This document shows positions 16,182-24,975 of a stretch of DNA of 64,000 bases, one piece after another. The translations under genes and the position numbers were made by a program. Every line of letters begins with the position of its first letter. Positions within the stretch are counted from its first letter, which is position 1. The DNA comes from Bacillus sp. Bos-x628 (GTDB taxonomy: Bacteria > Bacillota > Bacilli > Bacillales > Bacillaceae), in contig NZ_CP159358.1 of assembly GCF_040500475.1 (NCBI RefSeq), positions 2,852,001-2,916,000 on the forward strand, read 5' to 3'. The notes under the pieces are model-generated. The model did not search any database. It saw nothing but the letters and a program-made list of their open reading frames with translations, and had not been told where the DNA came from.

Positions 16182-16430
16182 ATGAAAATAAGAAAAGCAC
16201 ACGTAATCGGCGAACATCCGAAAACCTACAATGTATATTTACATGAAAATAAAAAAGAATATAAAACGCTTGTAGCAGTACCTGATATTGAATGGAGTAT
16301 TTCCATTGCGTATGAGACTGAAAAGCATCAGCTTGAACGATCACTTGAACAATCCTTAATTGAAAGAGTCGAGACAGACGAAGCCCGTGAGCTGGCACAA
16401 AAAATTGTGCACTGGGTCACAGAAATGTAA
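16182..16430 (+). CDS. yueH: YueH-like small protein
   Basis: An 82-residue protein starting MKIRKAHVIGEHPKTYNVYL, with a strand-rich N-terminal half and an amphipathic helix at the end (about 48-82). Length and position between yueG and yueI match B. subtilis YueH, of unknown function. The start is ATG 16182. The nearest ribosome-binding site, AAGAGGT (16161-16167), is about 14 bases away, which is long, but no better in-frame start exists. It is followed 28 bases later by yueI. Confidence 0.75.
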   Translation: MKIRKAHVIGEHPKTYNVYLHENKKEYKTLVAVPDIEWSISIAYETEKHQLERSLEQSLIERVETDEARELAQKIVHWVTEM

Positions 16431-16458
16431 ATTTCATAAACCAGGAGTGAAAGCATCA

Positions 16459-16866
16459 ATGAAAGAAGAATCCGTAGATGTTTATTTGCAGCATGGGATT
16501 TTTGGACATGCTGAAACAAAGCCCGATGAACGAAGAATGTTTCTCGGTTCATTAAGGGAACGAGCGCTTCTCGCTCTGACAAAGGGGCAGGTTTCAAGGA
16601 ATCAGCCTTATCAAGAGGTAGAGGAATTATTGCGTTCCAATCGACAAGCCACTGTTCTTTTCAATGGTGAACTGTCTTATGCTACTTATTCTCAATATGT
16701 TAAAATGGCGAATGCCACTGGATGTTCCTTTAAAGTGATCAACCATCACGAAGCGCACTCTCCTTTTGGACTCGTCATTGACATGCCACATGCGATAAAC
16801 AAAGAACAGATTTATATAGAAGATGAGCTGTTTCAGAAAGCTTTTTCTCGTGAATCTGTTGAATAG
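16459..16866 (+). CDS. yueI: DUF1694 protein YueI
   Basis: A 135-residue cytoplasmic protein of the DUF1694/YueI family. Features are PDERRMFLGSLRERALLALTKG near the N-terminus (in two parts, about 18-40) and HHEAHSPFGLVI in the C-terminal half. The start is ATG 16459, nine bases after AGGAGTG. Its function is unknown. It probably shares a transcript with yueH and precedes the pncA promoter. Confidence 0.82.
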   Translation: MKEESVDVYLQHGIFGHAETKPDERRMFLGSLRERALLALTKGQVSRNQPYQEVEELLRSNRQATVLFNGELSYATYSQYVKMANATGCSFKVINHHEAHSPFGLVIDMPHAINKEQIYIEDELFQKAFSRESVE

Positions 16867-16868
16867 GT

Positions 16869-16896
16869 TTTACTTGTGAAATGAATAAGCTATAAT
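16869..16896 (+). promoter_or_regulatory. Sigma-A promoter of pncA-pncB
   Basis: TTTACT (16869-16874), a 16-base spacer, then TATAAT (16891-16896). The -35 is moderate and the -10 perfect; it lies 30 bases before the pncA start. Confidence 0.5.
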
Positions 16897-16926
16897 TGTT
16901 CAAAAGAACTTATTGGAGAGATGCGA

Positions 16927-17478
16927 ATGGGCAAAGCATTGATTTGTATTGATTATACAGTTGATTTTGTTGCTGACGACGGGAAACTGACATGCGGAAA
17001 GCCAGGACAAGCCATTGAGTCAAAGATTACAGATATCACATCTTCTTTTATTGATGAAGGACACTTTGTCGTATTTGCGGTCGATCATCATGAAAAACAG
17101 GATCCTTATCATCCAGAGTCTAAGTTGTTTCCGCCCCATAATATTCGCGGAACAGAAGGAATTGAGCTTTATGGCAAGCTAAGTTCACTATTTCACACGA
17201 CTAAACATTTGAAACATGTCTACTATATGGAAAAAACAAGGTACTCTGCATTTGCCGGCACTGAATTAGATATCAAACTGCGCGAGCGCGGCATCACAGA
17301 GCTTCATTTAGCCGGAGTGTGTACCGATATTTGTGTACTTCATACAGCTATTGATGCGTACAATAAAGGCTTTAATCTTGTGATTCATCAGAATGCCGTG
17401 GCCAGTTTTAATGAAGCAGGGCACGAGTGGGCACTTTCTCACTTTAAGCATACGCTTGGCGCGAAAGTGATTGAGTAA
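16927..17478 (+). CDS. pncA: Nicotinamidase
   Basis: A 183-residue isochorismatase-fold nicotinamidase that converts nicotinamide to nicotinate for NAD salvage. The catalytic triad is visible as Asp9 (CIDYT), Lys103 (MEKTRYSAF) and Cys136 (GVCTDICVLHT). Metal-ligand candidates are Asp53, His55 and His71. The start is ATG 16927, spaced eight bases from TTGGAGAG; ATG 16921 would touch the ribosome-binding site. The product feeds PncB, encoded 18 bases downstream, so the two form a salvage operon as in B. subtilis (yueJ-yueK). Confidence 0.93.
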   Translation: MGKALICIDYTVDFVADDGKLTCGKPGQAIESKITDITSSFIDEGHFVVFAVDHHEKQDPYHPESKLFPPHNIRGTEGIELYGKLSSLFHTTKHLKHVYYMEKTRYSAFAGTELDIKLRERGITELHLAGVCTDICVLHTAIDAYNKGFNLVIHQNAVASFNEAGHEWALSHFKHTLGAKVIE

Positions 17479-17496
17479 GGGAAGGAGAATTGGAAG

Positions 17497-18966
17497 TTGG
17501 AGCATCGATTTGACGACGACAGTTTATCACTACATACAGATCTTTATCAAATTAATATGGCAGAAACGTATTGGAGAGATGGCATTCATGAGAAGAAATC
17601 AGTCTTTGAACTCTTCTTTAGAAAGCTTCCATTTGACAATGGTTTTGCTGTATTTGCTGGCTTAGAGAAAGCAATTGAGTATTTATCGGACTTCTCCTTT
17701 ACAGAAAGTGATCTTGCTTATTTACAAGATGAACTTGGTTATAAAAGCGATTTCATTGAATATTTAAGCGGATTGTCCTTTACAGGTACACTTCATTCAA
17801 TGCGAGAAGGAGAAATTGTTTTTGCCAATGAACCGATAATGCGTATTGAGGCGACACTTGTTGAAGCGCAGTTAATCGAAACGGCATTGCTCAATATCGT
17901 GAATTTCCAGACACTGATCGCTACAAAGGCGGCACGTATCAAGGGAATTATTGAAGATGAAACAGCATTAGAATTCGGTACAAGACGCGCACATGAAATG
18001 GATGCAGCGATGTGGGGAGCGAGAGCTGCACTGATCGGTGGCTTCCAAGCAACGAGTAATGTTCGTGCGGGAAAACGCTTCAATATTCCAGTGGCAGGTA
18101 CACATGCACACGCGCTTGTACAAGCGTATCGAGACGAATATATAGCGTTTAAGAAGTATGCTGAAACTCATAAAGACTGTGTCTTTTTAGTGGATACATA
18201 TGATACTGTGAGATCAGGCATCCCGAATGCGATTAAAGTAGCGAAAGAATTCGGAGACAAGATTAACTTCATCGGTATCAGACTGGACAGCGGCGATCTT
18301 GCATACTTATCTAAAAAAGCCCGGTCAATGCTTGATGAAGCAGGCTTCCATGAGGCGAAGATTATTGCATCAAGTGATCTTGATGAGCATACCATTATGA
18401 ATTTAAAAGCACAAGGCGCTAAAATTGATGTATGGGGTGTTGGCACAAAACTGATCACGGCATTCGATCAACCGGCACTAGGTGCAGTCTATAAACTTGT
18501 CTCAATTGAAGAAAACGGCATAATGAATGATACAATAAAAATCTCGTCGAACCCGGAGAAAGTGACGACACCAGGACGTAAGCGTGTGTATCGCATAATC
18601 AATCAGTTGAATCACCACTCTGAGGGAGACTACATTGCCCTTGAAGAGGAAGATGTTCAAAGTGAAGATAAACTGAAAATGTTCCATCCTGTGCATACCT
18701 TTATCAGCAAATTTGTGACAAATTTTGTGGCAAAGGATCTTCACGTCCCAATCTTCGAACAAGGAAAACTTGTGTATGATAATCCGGATATTCAAACGAT
18801 TCAGGCATATGTACAGGAAAGCCTTGGACTCTTCTGGGAGGAGTATAAACGAATCAGCAAACCAGAAGAATATCCAGTGGATCTCAGTCAGAAATGCTGG
18901 GATAATAAAATGCAATTTATCCATGATGTCAAAAATAAAATAAAAAAAGAGCTGTATGAAAGCTAA
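17497..18966 (+). CDS. pncB: Nicotinate phosphoribosyltransferase
   Basis: A 489-residue enzyme that condenses nicotinate with PRPP to nicotinate mononucleotide. Conserved blocks include SLHTDLYQINMAETYWRDG at the N-terminus, EFGTRRAHEMDAAMWGARAA, GTHAHALVQAYRDE and IRLDSGDLAYLSKKAR. The start is TTG 17497, nine bases after AAGGAG, and the product aligns with B. subtilis PncB nearly end to end. It takes the product of PncA directly. A terminator follows. Confidence 0.95.
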   Translation: MEHRFDDDSLSLHTDLYQINMAETYWRDGIHEKKSVFELFFRKLPFDNGFAVFAGLEKAIEYLSDFSFTESDLAYLQDELGYKSDFIEYLSGLSFTGTLHSMREGEIVFANEPIMRIEATLVEAQLIETALLNIVNFQTLIATKAARIKGIIEDETALEFGTRRAHEMDAAMWGARAALIGGFQATSNVRAGKRFNIPVAGTHAHALVQAYRDEYIAFKKYAETHKDCVFLVDTYDTVRSGIPNAIKVAKEFGDKINFIGIRLDSGDLAYLSKKARSMLDEAGFHEAKIIASSDLDEHTIMNLKAQGAKIDVWGVGTKLITAFDQPALGAVYKLVSIEENGIMNDTIKISSNPEKVTTPGRKRVYRIINQLNHHSEGDYIALEEEDVQSEDKLKMFHPVHTFISKFVTNFVAKDLHVPIFEQGKLVYDNPDIQTIQAYVQESLGLFWEEYKRISKPEEYPVDLSQKCWDNKMQFIHDVKNKIKKELYES

Positions 18967-18982
18967 GTTTGTAAATGAAGAA

Positions 18983-19009
18983 GATCATCAAGTCTGATGG
19001 TCTCTTTTT
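18983..19009 (+). terminator. Terminator of pncA-pncB
   Basis: GATCATCA (18983-18990) pairs with TGATGGTC (18995-19002) with one G-T pair, followed by TCTTTTT. Confidence 0.65.
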
Positions 19010-19105
19010 ATCGTTTTAGTCTGGTTAAAATGAACCATAGACGGAATCATTTGGTATACTAAAAACACATCTTGTTTTTCTTTGTATAAAGGAGGATTGG
19101 AGCAG

Positions 19106-20332
19106 TTGAGGGTGTTTGTTGCAAGACAGCCTATTTTTAACAGAAAAGAACAAGTCGTATCATATGAGCTGCTTTATAGAGATAGTGAAATCAATACATA
19201 TAGCGCTGAAGATGGTGATCAAGCGACAACGGACCTCATTATTAACAGTTTTTTAAACATTGGCATTGAAACACTGACTGAAGGAAAACGATGCTACATT
19301 AATTTCACCGAAAGCTTGCTTTCATCTGATCTGCTTACCTACTTTGATCCACATCAGCTTGTAATTGAGATATTAGAAAATGTACCGATTACCTCGGCAC
19401 TTATAAAGAGATGCAAGCAATTAAAAAAATGGGGATATACGATTGCACTCGATGATTTCTTTCTCAATGGCACTCATTTTTGTGACAAGTTGCTTAACGA
19501 GCTCCTCTATTGTATTGATATTTTAAAAATTGATTTTCTTAAAACAACATTAGAAGAACGAAGAGAAATCCTTAGTACATATAAAAAGTATCGACTTCGA
19601 TTTCTCGCAGAAAAGGTTGAAACACGAAAAGAATATGAAGAAGCACTCGAAGCTGGTTTCCACCTGTTTCAAGGGTATTTCTTTAGTGAGCCTCATGTGA
19701 TTTCGGGGCGGGCATTATCGACTAGCTTTCATGCGTATCATCAGCTTCTGAACGAGCTGAGCAAGGAGCAGCCCAATATACAGACAGTGACACATTTGAT
19801 AGAAAGTGATCTTTCACTATCATATCAATTATTAAAAATGCTGAATTCAGGCGGCATGAGAAGGCTTTATCAAATTAAGAGTATCAGACAGGCGATTATT
19901 TTGCTTGGTTTTAATGAGATCCGGCGCTGGATCTTTATCCTTTCCTTTAAAGAGCTCAATGTACAAGCCAACTCAAGTCAAAAAGAAATAATCAAAATGT
20001 CATTCATTCGCGCTAAAACGTGTGAATTAATTGCCGATCGTACGGGAAGAGAGCATCCCGCATCTTATATGCTGACAGGCATGTTCTCACTGATTGATAC
20101 GCTAGTGAGGGCAGACATTACGGAGCTTGTCAAAGAGCTTCCACTCTCTGATGAGGTTGGACAGGCTTTGCTAGGCTATGATAATGACTATTCCATTGTC
20201 CTGCAAGTTGCCAAGCTGATTGAACGAAATGAGTGGGATAATGACATTTTTGATGGAGATATTCCTAAGCAAGAAGCTTATGCCTGTTATATAGAAGCCA
20301 TTGAATGGTGTCATAAAATGTTTGAATCATAA
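19106..20332 (+). CDS. yuxH: EAL plus HDOD domain protein YuxH
   Basis: A 408-residue protein with an N-terminal EAL-type domain (about 1-200) and a C-terminal HDOD domain (about 205-400). Motif remnants are LVIEILENV for EVL, ALDDF, DILKIDF and FQGYFFSEP. Several catalytic acidic positions of active c-di-GMP phosphodiesterases appear altered, so it may bind rather than cleave c-di-GMP. B. subtilis YuxH is reported to be a phosphodiesterase of this type, so activity is not excluded. The chosen start is TTG 19106, ten bases after AAAGGAGG, giving (L)RVFVARQPIFNRK as in YuxH. The upstream in-frame TTG at 19082 precedes the ribosome-binding site. Confidence 0.88.
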   Translation: MRVFVARQPIFNRKEQVVSYELLYRDSEINTYSAEDGDQATTDLIINSFLNIGIETLTEGKRCYINFTESLLSSDLLTYFDPHQLVIEILENVPITSALIKRCKQLKKWGYTIALDDFFLNGTHFCDKLLNELLYCIDILKIDFLKTTLEERREILSTYKKYRLRFLAEKVETRKEYEEALEAGFHLFQGYFFSEPHVISGRALSTSFHAYHQLLNELSKEQPNIQTVTHLIESDLSLSYQLLKMLNSGGMRRLYQIKSIRQAIILLGFNEIRRWIFILSFKELNVQANSSQKEIIKMSFIRAKTCELIADRTGREHPASYMLTGMFSLIDTLVRADITELVKELPLSDEVGQALLGYDNDYSIVLQVAKLIERNEWDNDIFDGDIPKQEAYACYIEAIEWCHKMFES

Positions 20333-20362
20333 GAAAAGCCGTTCTGGAGCGGCTTTTCTTTA
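20331..20362. terminator. Bidirectional terminator between yuxH and yuzC
   Basis: GAAAAGCCG (20333-20341) pairs with CGGCTTTTC (20350-20358), flanked by A and T runs on both sides. It serves the two convergent genes. Confidence 0.8.
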
Positions 20363-20713
20363 TGTTCCCCACCGCAGTAGCAGAAAAAGTCTGCTTGAAG
20401 ACAGGGATAAATATATACGAATGCCTTCGGGACTAAAGCGAATATCAATATTGCTTTTTACACCGATTTGTTTCAGCAATCGTATGACACTTGTCGTATC
20501 AGATTGTTCAGCAGCCTGCATGATCCGCTGTGCAAACGAAAGAGAGCTCGCAATCTGGCGTGTAATCAATGTTGCGTCCTCGACGAGCCGAGTGGATTCC
20601 TTTGCAGCTCTTTGAAAGGAGTGGGCATCAGCTAGAGGAAAGGTCATAGGTGCGCGCGGGTATGCGCTTATTGCGGGAACATGCAAAGCAGGATAAGGAA
20701 CATAGTAAAGCAA
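20360..20713 (-). CDS. yuzC: YuzC-like hypothetical protein
   Basis: A 117-residue protein with a Tyr/Pro-rich N-terminus (LYYVPYPALHVPAISAYP), a helical middle (about 32-88) and a beta-like C-terminus. The start is TTG 20713, five bases after AGAGGTG on the minus strand; the overlapping ATG at 20703 is out of frame. Position between yuxH and degQ and similarity match B. subtilis YuzC, of unknown function; the YPYP-type N-terminus resembles some spore-coat-associated proteins, but that is only a hint. Its upstream region is shared with degQ and contains a ComA-box-like repeat. Confidence 0.75.
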   Translation of the reverse strand: MLYYVPYPALHVPAISAYPRAPMTFPLADAHSFQRAAKESTRLVEDATLITRQIASSLSFAQRIMQAAEQSDTTSVIRLLKQIGVKSNIDIRFSPEGIRIYLSLSSSRLFLLLRWGT

Positions 20714-20873
20714 TTGGACACCTCTTCTCTCATTGAAGTGAAATTGGACGGATATCTGTTTTAAATGTATGTAGAAAATCAGAATAAAGAATCAAAAAGA
20801 TTTTTCTATCTTTCTATGTTCAGCCTAAAAATAGGTATTTTTGCGGTCAATTTCGGTGGTTGTCACCAAAAAA

Positions 20874-20891
20874 TTGCGGTGTCCACAGCAA
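20874..20891. promoter_or_regulatory. Weak ComA-box-like inverted repeat
   Basis: TTGCGG-TGTCCA-CAGCAA. It has the correct half-sites TTGC and GCAA but a 6-base centre instead of 4. It lies closer to yuzC than to degQ. Confidence 0.3.
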
Positions 20892-21073
20892 TACCTGTCG
20901 TCTGACCTATTTCATGGAAAACTTCTGAAATAAAAGGGATCGTACGTTCTATTACGAGAGAATCGTGACGAATGATGCCTTTTTGTGTCGTGATTTTGAC
21001 AAAATTCCTTTAAAATTGAGGTAAAAGTATGATTGGAAAAGTCAGAAAATAATGAAAAAAGACCTATTGAATT

Positions 21074-21089
21074 TTGCGGTATCACGCAT
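21074..21089 (+). promoter_or_regulatory. ComA binding site upstream of degQ
   Basis: TTGCGGTATCACGCAT fits the ComA-box pattern TTGCGG-N4-CCGCAA with two mismatches in the right half, and resembles the srfA RE1 box as I recall it. It is 130 bases before the degQ start, consistent with ComA activation of degQ. Confidence 0.7.
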
Positions 21090-21218
21090 ACTTTTTGTGC
21101 ATAGTTTTCGGTGAAAAAATACTCAATAGCATATAAACTGTTAGTAACAGATCAAATACTTATGACCCAATCACCATACACAAATACATTGATCTTCCAA
21201 AAAAGGAGAGTGGAATCG

Positions 21219-21359
21219 ATGGAAAAGTATGAAATCGAAGAACTTAAACAACTATTATGGAAACTTGAAAACGAAATCAGAGAAACAACGGCTTCTCTTC
21301 ATAACATTAACAAAAGCATTGATCAATACGACAAATATGAATATGTGAAAATTTCTTAA
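21219..21359 (+). CDS. degQ: Pleiotropic regulator DegQ
   Basis: A 46-residue protein, exactly the length of B. subtilis DegQ, with the conserved core ENEIRETTASLHNINKSIDQ. DegQ stimulates phosphate transfer from DegS to DegU and so raises exoenzyme production. In some strains it also supports the DegU-dependent yuk secretion operon seen at the other end of this window. The start is ATG 21219 after AAAAGGAGAG (21201-21210). The long upstream open frame from 21111 is not supported. A ComA box lies upstream and a strong terminator downstream. Confidence 0.93.
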   Translation: MEKYEIEELKQLLWKLENEIRETTASLHNINKSIDQYDKYEYVKIS

Positions 21360-21360
21360 A

Positions 21361-21388
21361 GACTTGATGACCATCAAGTCTTTTTTTT
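21361..21388 (+). terminator. Terminator of degQ
   Basis: GACTTGATG (21361-21369) and CATCAAGTC (21372-21380), a 2-base centre, then eight Ts. Confidence 0.85.
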
Positions 21389-21510
21389 ATCCAAATACAT
21401 ACAAAAAAAGGATATATTATTATATAATTGTTAAATAGTGATGTCAGTGGACATTTGCTTCTATCTTTTTAGTAAAATAAGAGGCGAGAGGGTGAGGAAA
21501 CAGACCGAAT

Positions 21511-22416
21511 ATGCTAAACTATCTAGAGAACACAAAAATCAAGCAGAATATGTCTGATTTTATTCAACATGCAGTCAGGCATCATGATTTACAAAAGCTG
21601 CTTCTAGAATTTACTGATATAAAGAATGAATTTCCTTTTGCTCAATTGGCTTATCAACATTATGAGGCATTTGGCGGACAAGATAAGCAAGCGATTACAA
21701 AACTTGCAGCAGGAATTGAACTTCTCATTTTATCAGCCGATATATTAGATGATATTGAAGATCAGGACAATGATTCATATCCTTGGATGAACATTGATCA
21801 AGGGATTGCCATCAATGCTTCCGCCTATTTGTATACGAAGAGTATCCAATTCATCATATCAATATGTGAAAATAATTCTCAATTAAATGAGAGATTGTTC
21901 AACCTGATCATGATGTCAATGGAAGGACAGCATGAGGATTTACGTTATGAGAATAGAACGGAAGAAGAATGTCTAGAAGTTCTGCATAAAAAATCCGGAT
22001 CATTAACAGCCTTGTCTAGTGTACTAGGTGTTTATTTAGCGACAGGAGAAATCAATTCAACTGTTGAATCTTATTCAAAGTATTTCGGTGTTGCTGCACA
22101 GATCAGTAACGATTTTTTTGCGCTCTTCTCTGAGAAAAACGGAGATTTTAAAAAAACACAGACATTGGCATTTAGTTATCTGAATAGACATTTTAACGCT
22201 GCTAGTCATGAACTTCTCGACTTTTTTTCAGATAAGACAAATGATTCTTGTAAACAATCATTTCAACTGAAACCGAAATTGCTTGAAGCAGGATTAACCC
22301 AGTACATGGTTTCAATGAGAGAAATTATGCTATTAAAAATGAGGCAAGAGATTGAACAACTTGATTTACCTAAAACAAAGAAAGAACAATTATACGCCTT
22401 TATGACAAAGGAGTGA
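21511..22416 (+). CDS. comQ: ComX-modifying isoprenyl transferase ComQ
   Basis: A 301-residue polyprenyl-synthase-fold enzyme. ComQ processes pre-ComX and attaches an isoprenyl group to its conserved tryptophan. The first aspartate-rich motif is DDIED at 80-84. The second region is less typical (QISNDFFALF), as in other ComQ proteins. The start is ATG 21511; GGTGAGG is about 13 bases upstream, a long spacing. The gene is AT-rich, as expected of the highly polymorphic comQ-comX-comP block. Its stop is six bases from the comX start, so the two are coupled. Confidence 0.92.
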   Translation: MLNYLENTKIKQNMSDFIQHAVRHHDLQKLLLEFTDIKNEFPFAQLAYQHYEAFGGQDKQAITKLAAGIELLILSADILDDIEDQDNDSYPWMNIDQGIAINASAYLYTKSIQFIISICENNSQLNERLFNLIMMSMEGQHEDLRYENRTEEECLEVLHKKSGSLTALSSVLGVYLATGEINSTVESYSKYFGVAAQISNDFFALFSEKNGDFKKTQTLAFSYLNRHFNAASHELLDFFSDKTNDSCKQSFQLKPKLLEAGLTQYMVSMREIMLLKMRQEIEQLDLPKTKKEQLYAFMTKE

Positions 22417-22421
22417 AGAGA

Positions 22422-22589
22422 TTGAATGTTCAAAATATTATTGCGTATTTAATGAAAAACCCAAATGTTATCAATGAATTAAAATTAGGAAATGCAAGTT
22501 TGATTCATGTCGACGTACAAACAACAACAGCCATTATACAAGGTGTTGAAAAAGGGCATATGAATGCAAAGTACATTTGGGAGTATTAA
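22422..22589 (+). CDS. comX: Competence pheromone precursor ComX
   Basis: A 55-residue precursor starting at TTG 22422, eight bases after AAGGAG that overlaps the end of comQ. It reads (L)NVQNIIAYLMKNPNVINEL and ends NAKYIWEY. The single tryptophan, Trp53, is the expected isoprenylation site, and the mature pheromone should be a short C-terminal peptide containing it. Position between comQ and comP, length and the C-terminal Trp are diagnostic, although the sequence differs strongly from the B. subtilis 168 ComX. ComX is sensed by ComP, encoded next. The cleavage point cannot be read from the sequence. Confidence 0.9.
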   Translation: MNVQNIIAYLMKNPNVINELKLGNASLIHVDVQTTTAIIQGVEKGHMNAKYIWEY

Positions 22590-22646
22590 ATATAAGGTGA
22601 AAACTGTTTTAGCATTTAATGATCTTCACTCAAGGATGTTTTGAAC

Positions 22647-24959
22647 ATGAAGCTTACTTATACGAAATTGTCTGCTTTGTTTGTTTTTCTGTCTTTTTTA
22701 TTTGTGATCTATATTTCATATATCTATGTATTTGATATTTTTAATGGAGCGCGCGTAGCAAAGAATGAGAATGGTCAAGCGGAAGTTGTGAATGTTGAGT
22801 ACCTCTCTTTGGCCTATACATCAGGCTTAAAAAAAGGAGATATTATTCTCAAGATAAACGGTGAATCTAATCTTACTAAAGATCACATGATCAACGGCAA
22901 GCTAAAAAATGTACAAAGAATCGATATTAAAAGAGGCAATCAAATCATTTCATTAAAAAATAAGACATTGATTGGTCGAGAAAGTTTATTTATCTATTTG
23001 ATTCCTCTTGTTTTGTATTCAATCTGCTTATTTTGTATTTTCTTTATTATTAGGATTAACAAAGAAACACAACGGAAATCTGCATTTCTTCTAGTCTTAT
23101 TCTTATTATCGATTTGTATTGGGTACCTTAGTGCAGGTACTTCAGGAATTGGGGATAAATTTAGTCGTTATGTGCTATTATTTTGCTTATCAGGCGTGCC
23201 CATCTTATATATTCACTTTATCTATCAATATTTCAAAGAATTTGATGTGCATATTACAAATCGAAAAGTGATACGGTGTTTATATATGATCCCCGTCTTT
23301 AACTTATTGATACATAGCGGGGTTCCAGTGACATCAGATTTGAGAAGATTTGTTCCGAGTGTAAGTCTCATGTTTTTTTTCGGAACAGTATTAACAGCAC
23401 TTTATTTAATCTTCAGAGGTCTGAAAAAGTATAAAGAAACAGATCATGGTTCTATTTTGAAGTTTTTTGCCATAATTAATATTCTGTCGTTTTGCCCGTT
23501 TATTTTCTTTTTTGTCTTCCCTTATGTATTTTTTCATAAGTATGTGATAGATCCATTTATCTTGACTTCTGTTGTTTTGCTTATACCCTTTTCACTCGTT
23601 TATCAATTTATGACGAATAAACTTTATAATATGGACTTTCTGATCAGTAGATTGAGATACTACGGCTTTTTAGCGATTACACCTACCATTTTTGTTGTCG
23701 TGACTTTTTATATTTTACAGAAGCCTGAAGATCTCAAGTACACACTAAAGCTTGCATTGATCATTTATGCTCTCATGCTAGCCGTTTTCTACTTCAAAGA
23801 AATCCTAGATTTTCGCTTTCGTCTGAAGCGCTTTTCAGAAAAGCACAATTATCAGGATAGTGTGTTTAAGTTTACTCAGCTCATTCGAGAGGCTTCTGCG
23901 CTCAATCAGGTATTGCATCACTTAAAAAACACGATTTTAGAAGTGCTGATTGTCAGTAAGGCATTTGTGCTTGAGATCAAGGCAAATGGACAGATTGAAG
24001 AGATTGATGAGTCAACAGATGACAGTATGTTATGGAAAGATTACGTCGATCAATTTCAAGACACGTTAGATGAGGTAGGGAAAATCATTGAGCTTGACAA
24101 AGGTTTTATGATGAAAATTGGAGAACGGGGCGGTCACTCGTTTGTGATTTGCTGTTTATCAAATTTAAAGACACCGAAGCTGACACGTGATGAAATTTCT
24201 TGGCTGAAAACATTGGCATTTTACACAAGTGTCAGTTTAGAAAACGTTGTGAAGATCGAGGAACTGATGGAGCATCTTGAAGACTTGAAACAGCGTGAAG
24301 CAAACCCTGCTTGGCTAAAAAAGATCATGTTTGCGATGGAAGAAAAGCAGCGTTCAGATTTAGCCAGGGATCTTCATGATTCGGTTCTTCAGGATTTAAT
24401 TTCTTTGAAAAGACAGTCAGAAATGTTTTTAACAAATTTTCAAAACGATCAATGCCCAATATCTATAGAAGACTCGCTGATCTCATGGAATGAACAAATG
24501 TCTAAGGTGATCCAAACGACAAGAGAAACGTGTCATGAACTTCGGCCGCAATTGCTTTATGATTTAGGTTTAGTGAAGGCGATATCGAAGCTGACTTCGC
24601 AAATTCAAGAGGAAGCACCGTTTCATATTAGGCTGAATACAACACGCTTTGATAATGAAATGGACATTGATATTGATTCACAACTGAATATTTATCGGAT
24701 CGTTCAGGAGCTATTATCCAATGCGTTGAAGCATTCTAAAGCCAATCAAGTTTTAATTATGCTCATTTGTATTAAAGATCAGGTCGTCCTTCATTATGAG
24801 GATGACGGAGTTGGTTTTGATTCAAGTCAGCTTGATCAGCATACAATGAGCATGGGGCTCTCTGGAATAAGGGAGAGAGTGAAGGCGTTAAATGGGAAGC
24901 TTCACATTCAGACAGCTCCAGATAAAGGTCTCAAGGTGAAAATTGAAATGGAATTGTAA
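22647..24959 (+). CDS. comP: Sensor histidine kinase ComP
   Basis: A 770-residue membrane kinase that detects ComX and phosphorylates ComA. A first helix (about 10-30) precedes a PDZ-like extracellular domain (about 45-105, with LSLAYTSGLKKGDIILKINGE), followed by about seven more helices to residue 400. The cytoplasmic part has a HisKA_3 box (DLARDLHDSVLQDL, phospho-acceptor His577) and a HATPase domain (NALKHSKANQ, DDGVGFD, GLSGIRERVK). The start is ATG 22647 after AAGGATG; TTG 22641 is too close to that site. The N-terminal half is the variable pheromone-sensing part. A strong hairpin separates it from comA. Confidence 0.94.
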   Translation: MKLTYTKLSALFVFLSFLFVIYISYIYVFDIFNGARVAKNENGQAEVVNVEYLSLAYTSGLKKGDIILKINGESNLTKDHMINGKLKNVQRIDIKRGNQIISLKNKTLIGRESLFIYLIPLVLYSICLFCIFFIIRINKETQRKSAFLLVLFLLSICIGYLSAGTSGIGDKFSRYVLLFCLSGVPILYIHFIYQYFKEFDVHITNRKVIRCLYMIPVFNLLIHSGVPVTSDLRRFVPSVSLMFFFGTVLTALYLIFRGLKKYKETDHGSILKFFAIINILSFCPFIFFFVFPYVFFHKYVIDPFILTSVVLLIPFSLVYQFMTNKLYNMDFLISRLRYYGFLAITPTIFVVVTFYILQKPEDLKYTLKLALIIYALMLAVFYFKEILDFRFRLKRFSEKHNYQDSVFKFTQLIREASALNQVLHHLKNTILEVLIVSKAFVLEIKANGQIEEIDESTDDSMLWKDYVDQFQDTLDEVGKIIELDKGFMMKIGERGGHSFVICCLSNLKTPKLTRDEISWLKTLAFYTSVSLENVVKIEELMEHLEDLKQREANPAWLKKIMFAMEEKQRSDLARDLHDSVLQDLISLKRQSEMFLTNFQNDQCPISIEDSLISWNEQMSKVIQTTRETCHELRPQLLYDLGLVKAISKLTSQIQEEAPFHIRLNTTRFDNEMDIDIDSQLNIYRIVQELLSNALKHSKANQVLIMLICIKDQVVLHYEDDGVGFDSSQLDQHTMSMGLSGIRERVKALNGKLHIQTAPDKGLKVKIEMEL

Positions 24960-24975
24960 CGATTTATTAAGGATT

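Larger units (their letters stand above)
20714..21218. other. Regulatory region between yuzC and degQ
   Basis: About 500 bases without a supportable gene, separating divergent yuzC and degQ. It holds one strong and one weaker ComA-box-like element (listed separately) and an isolated TTGCGG half-site at 20841-20846. A minus-strand open stretch at about 20870-21015 has no usable start codon. Confidence 0.55.

Noticed and set aside
20301..20615. Plus-strand 104-codon frame
   Set aside because: It lies antisense to yuzC and overlaps a terminator; no ribosome-binding site.
20870..21015. Minus-strand open stretch reading KITTQKGIIRHDSLVIE and onward
   Set aside because: It looks protein-like, but has no ATG, GTG or TTG in frame, is preceded by a stop, and overlaps regulatory sequence. 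About 45 open codons can occur by chance.
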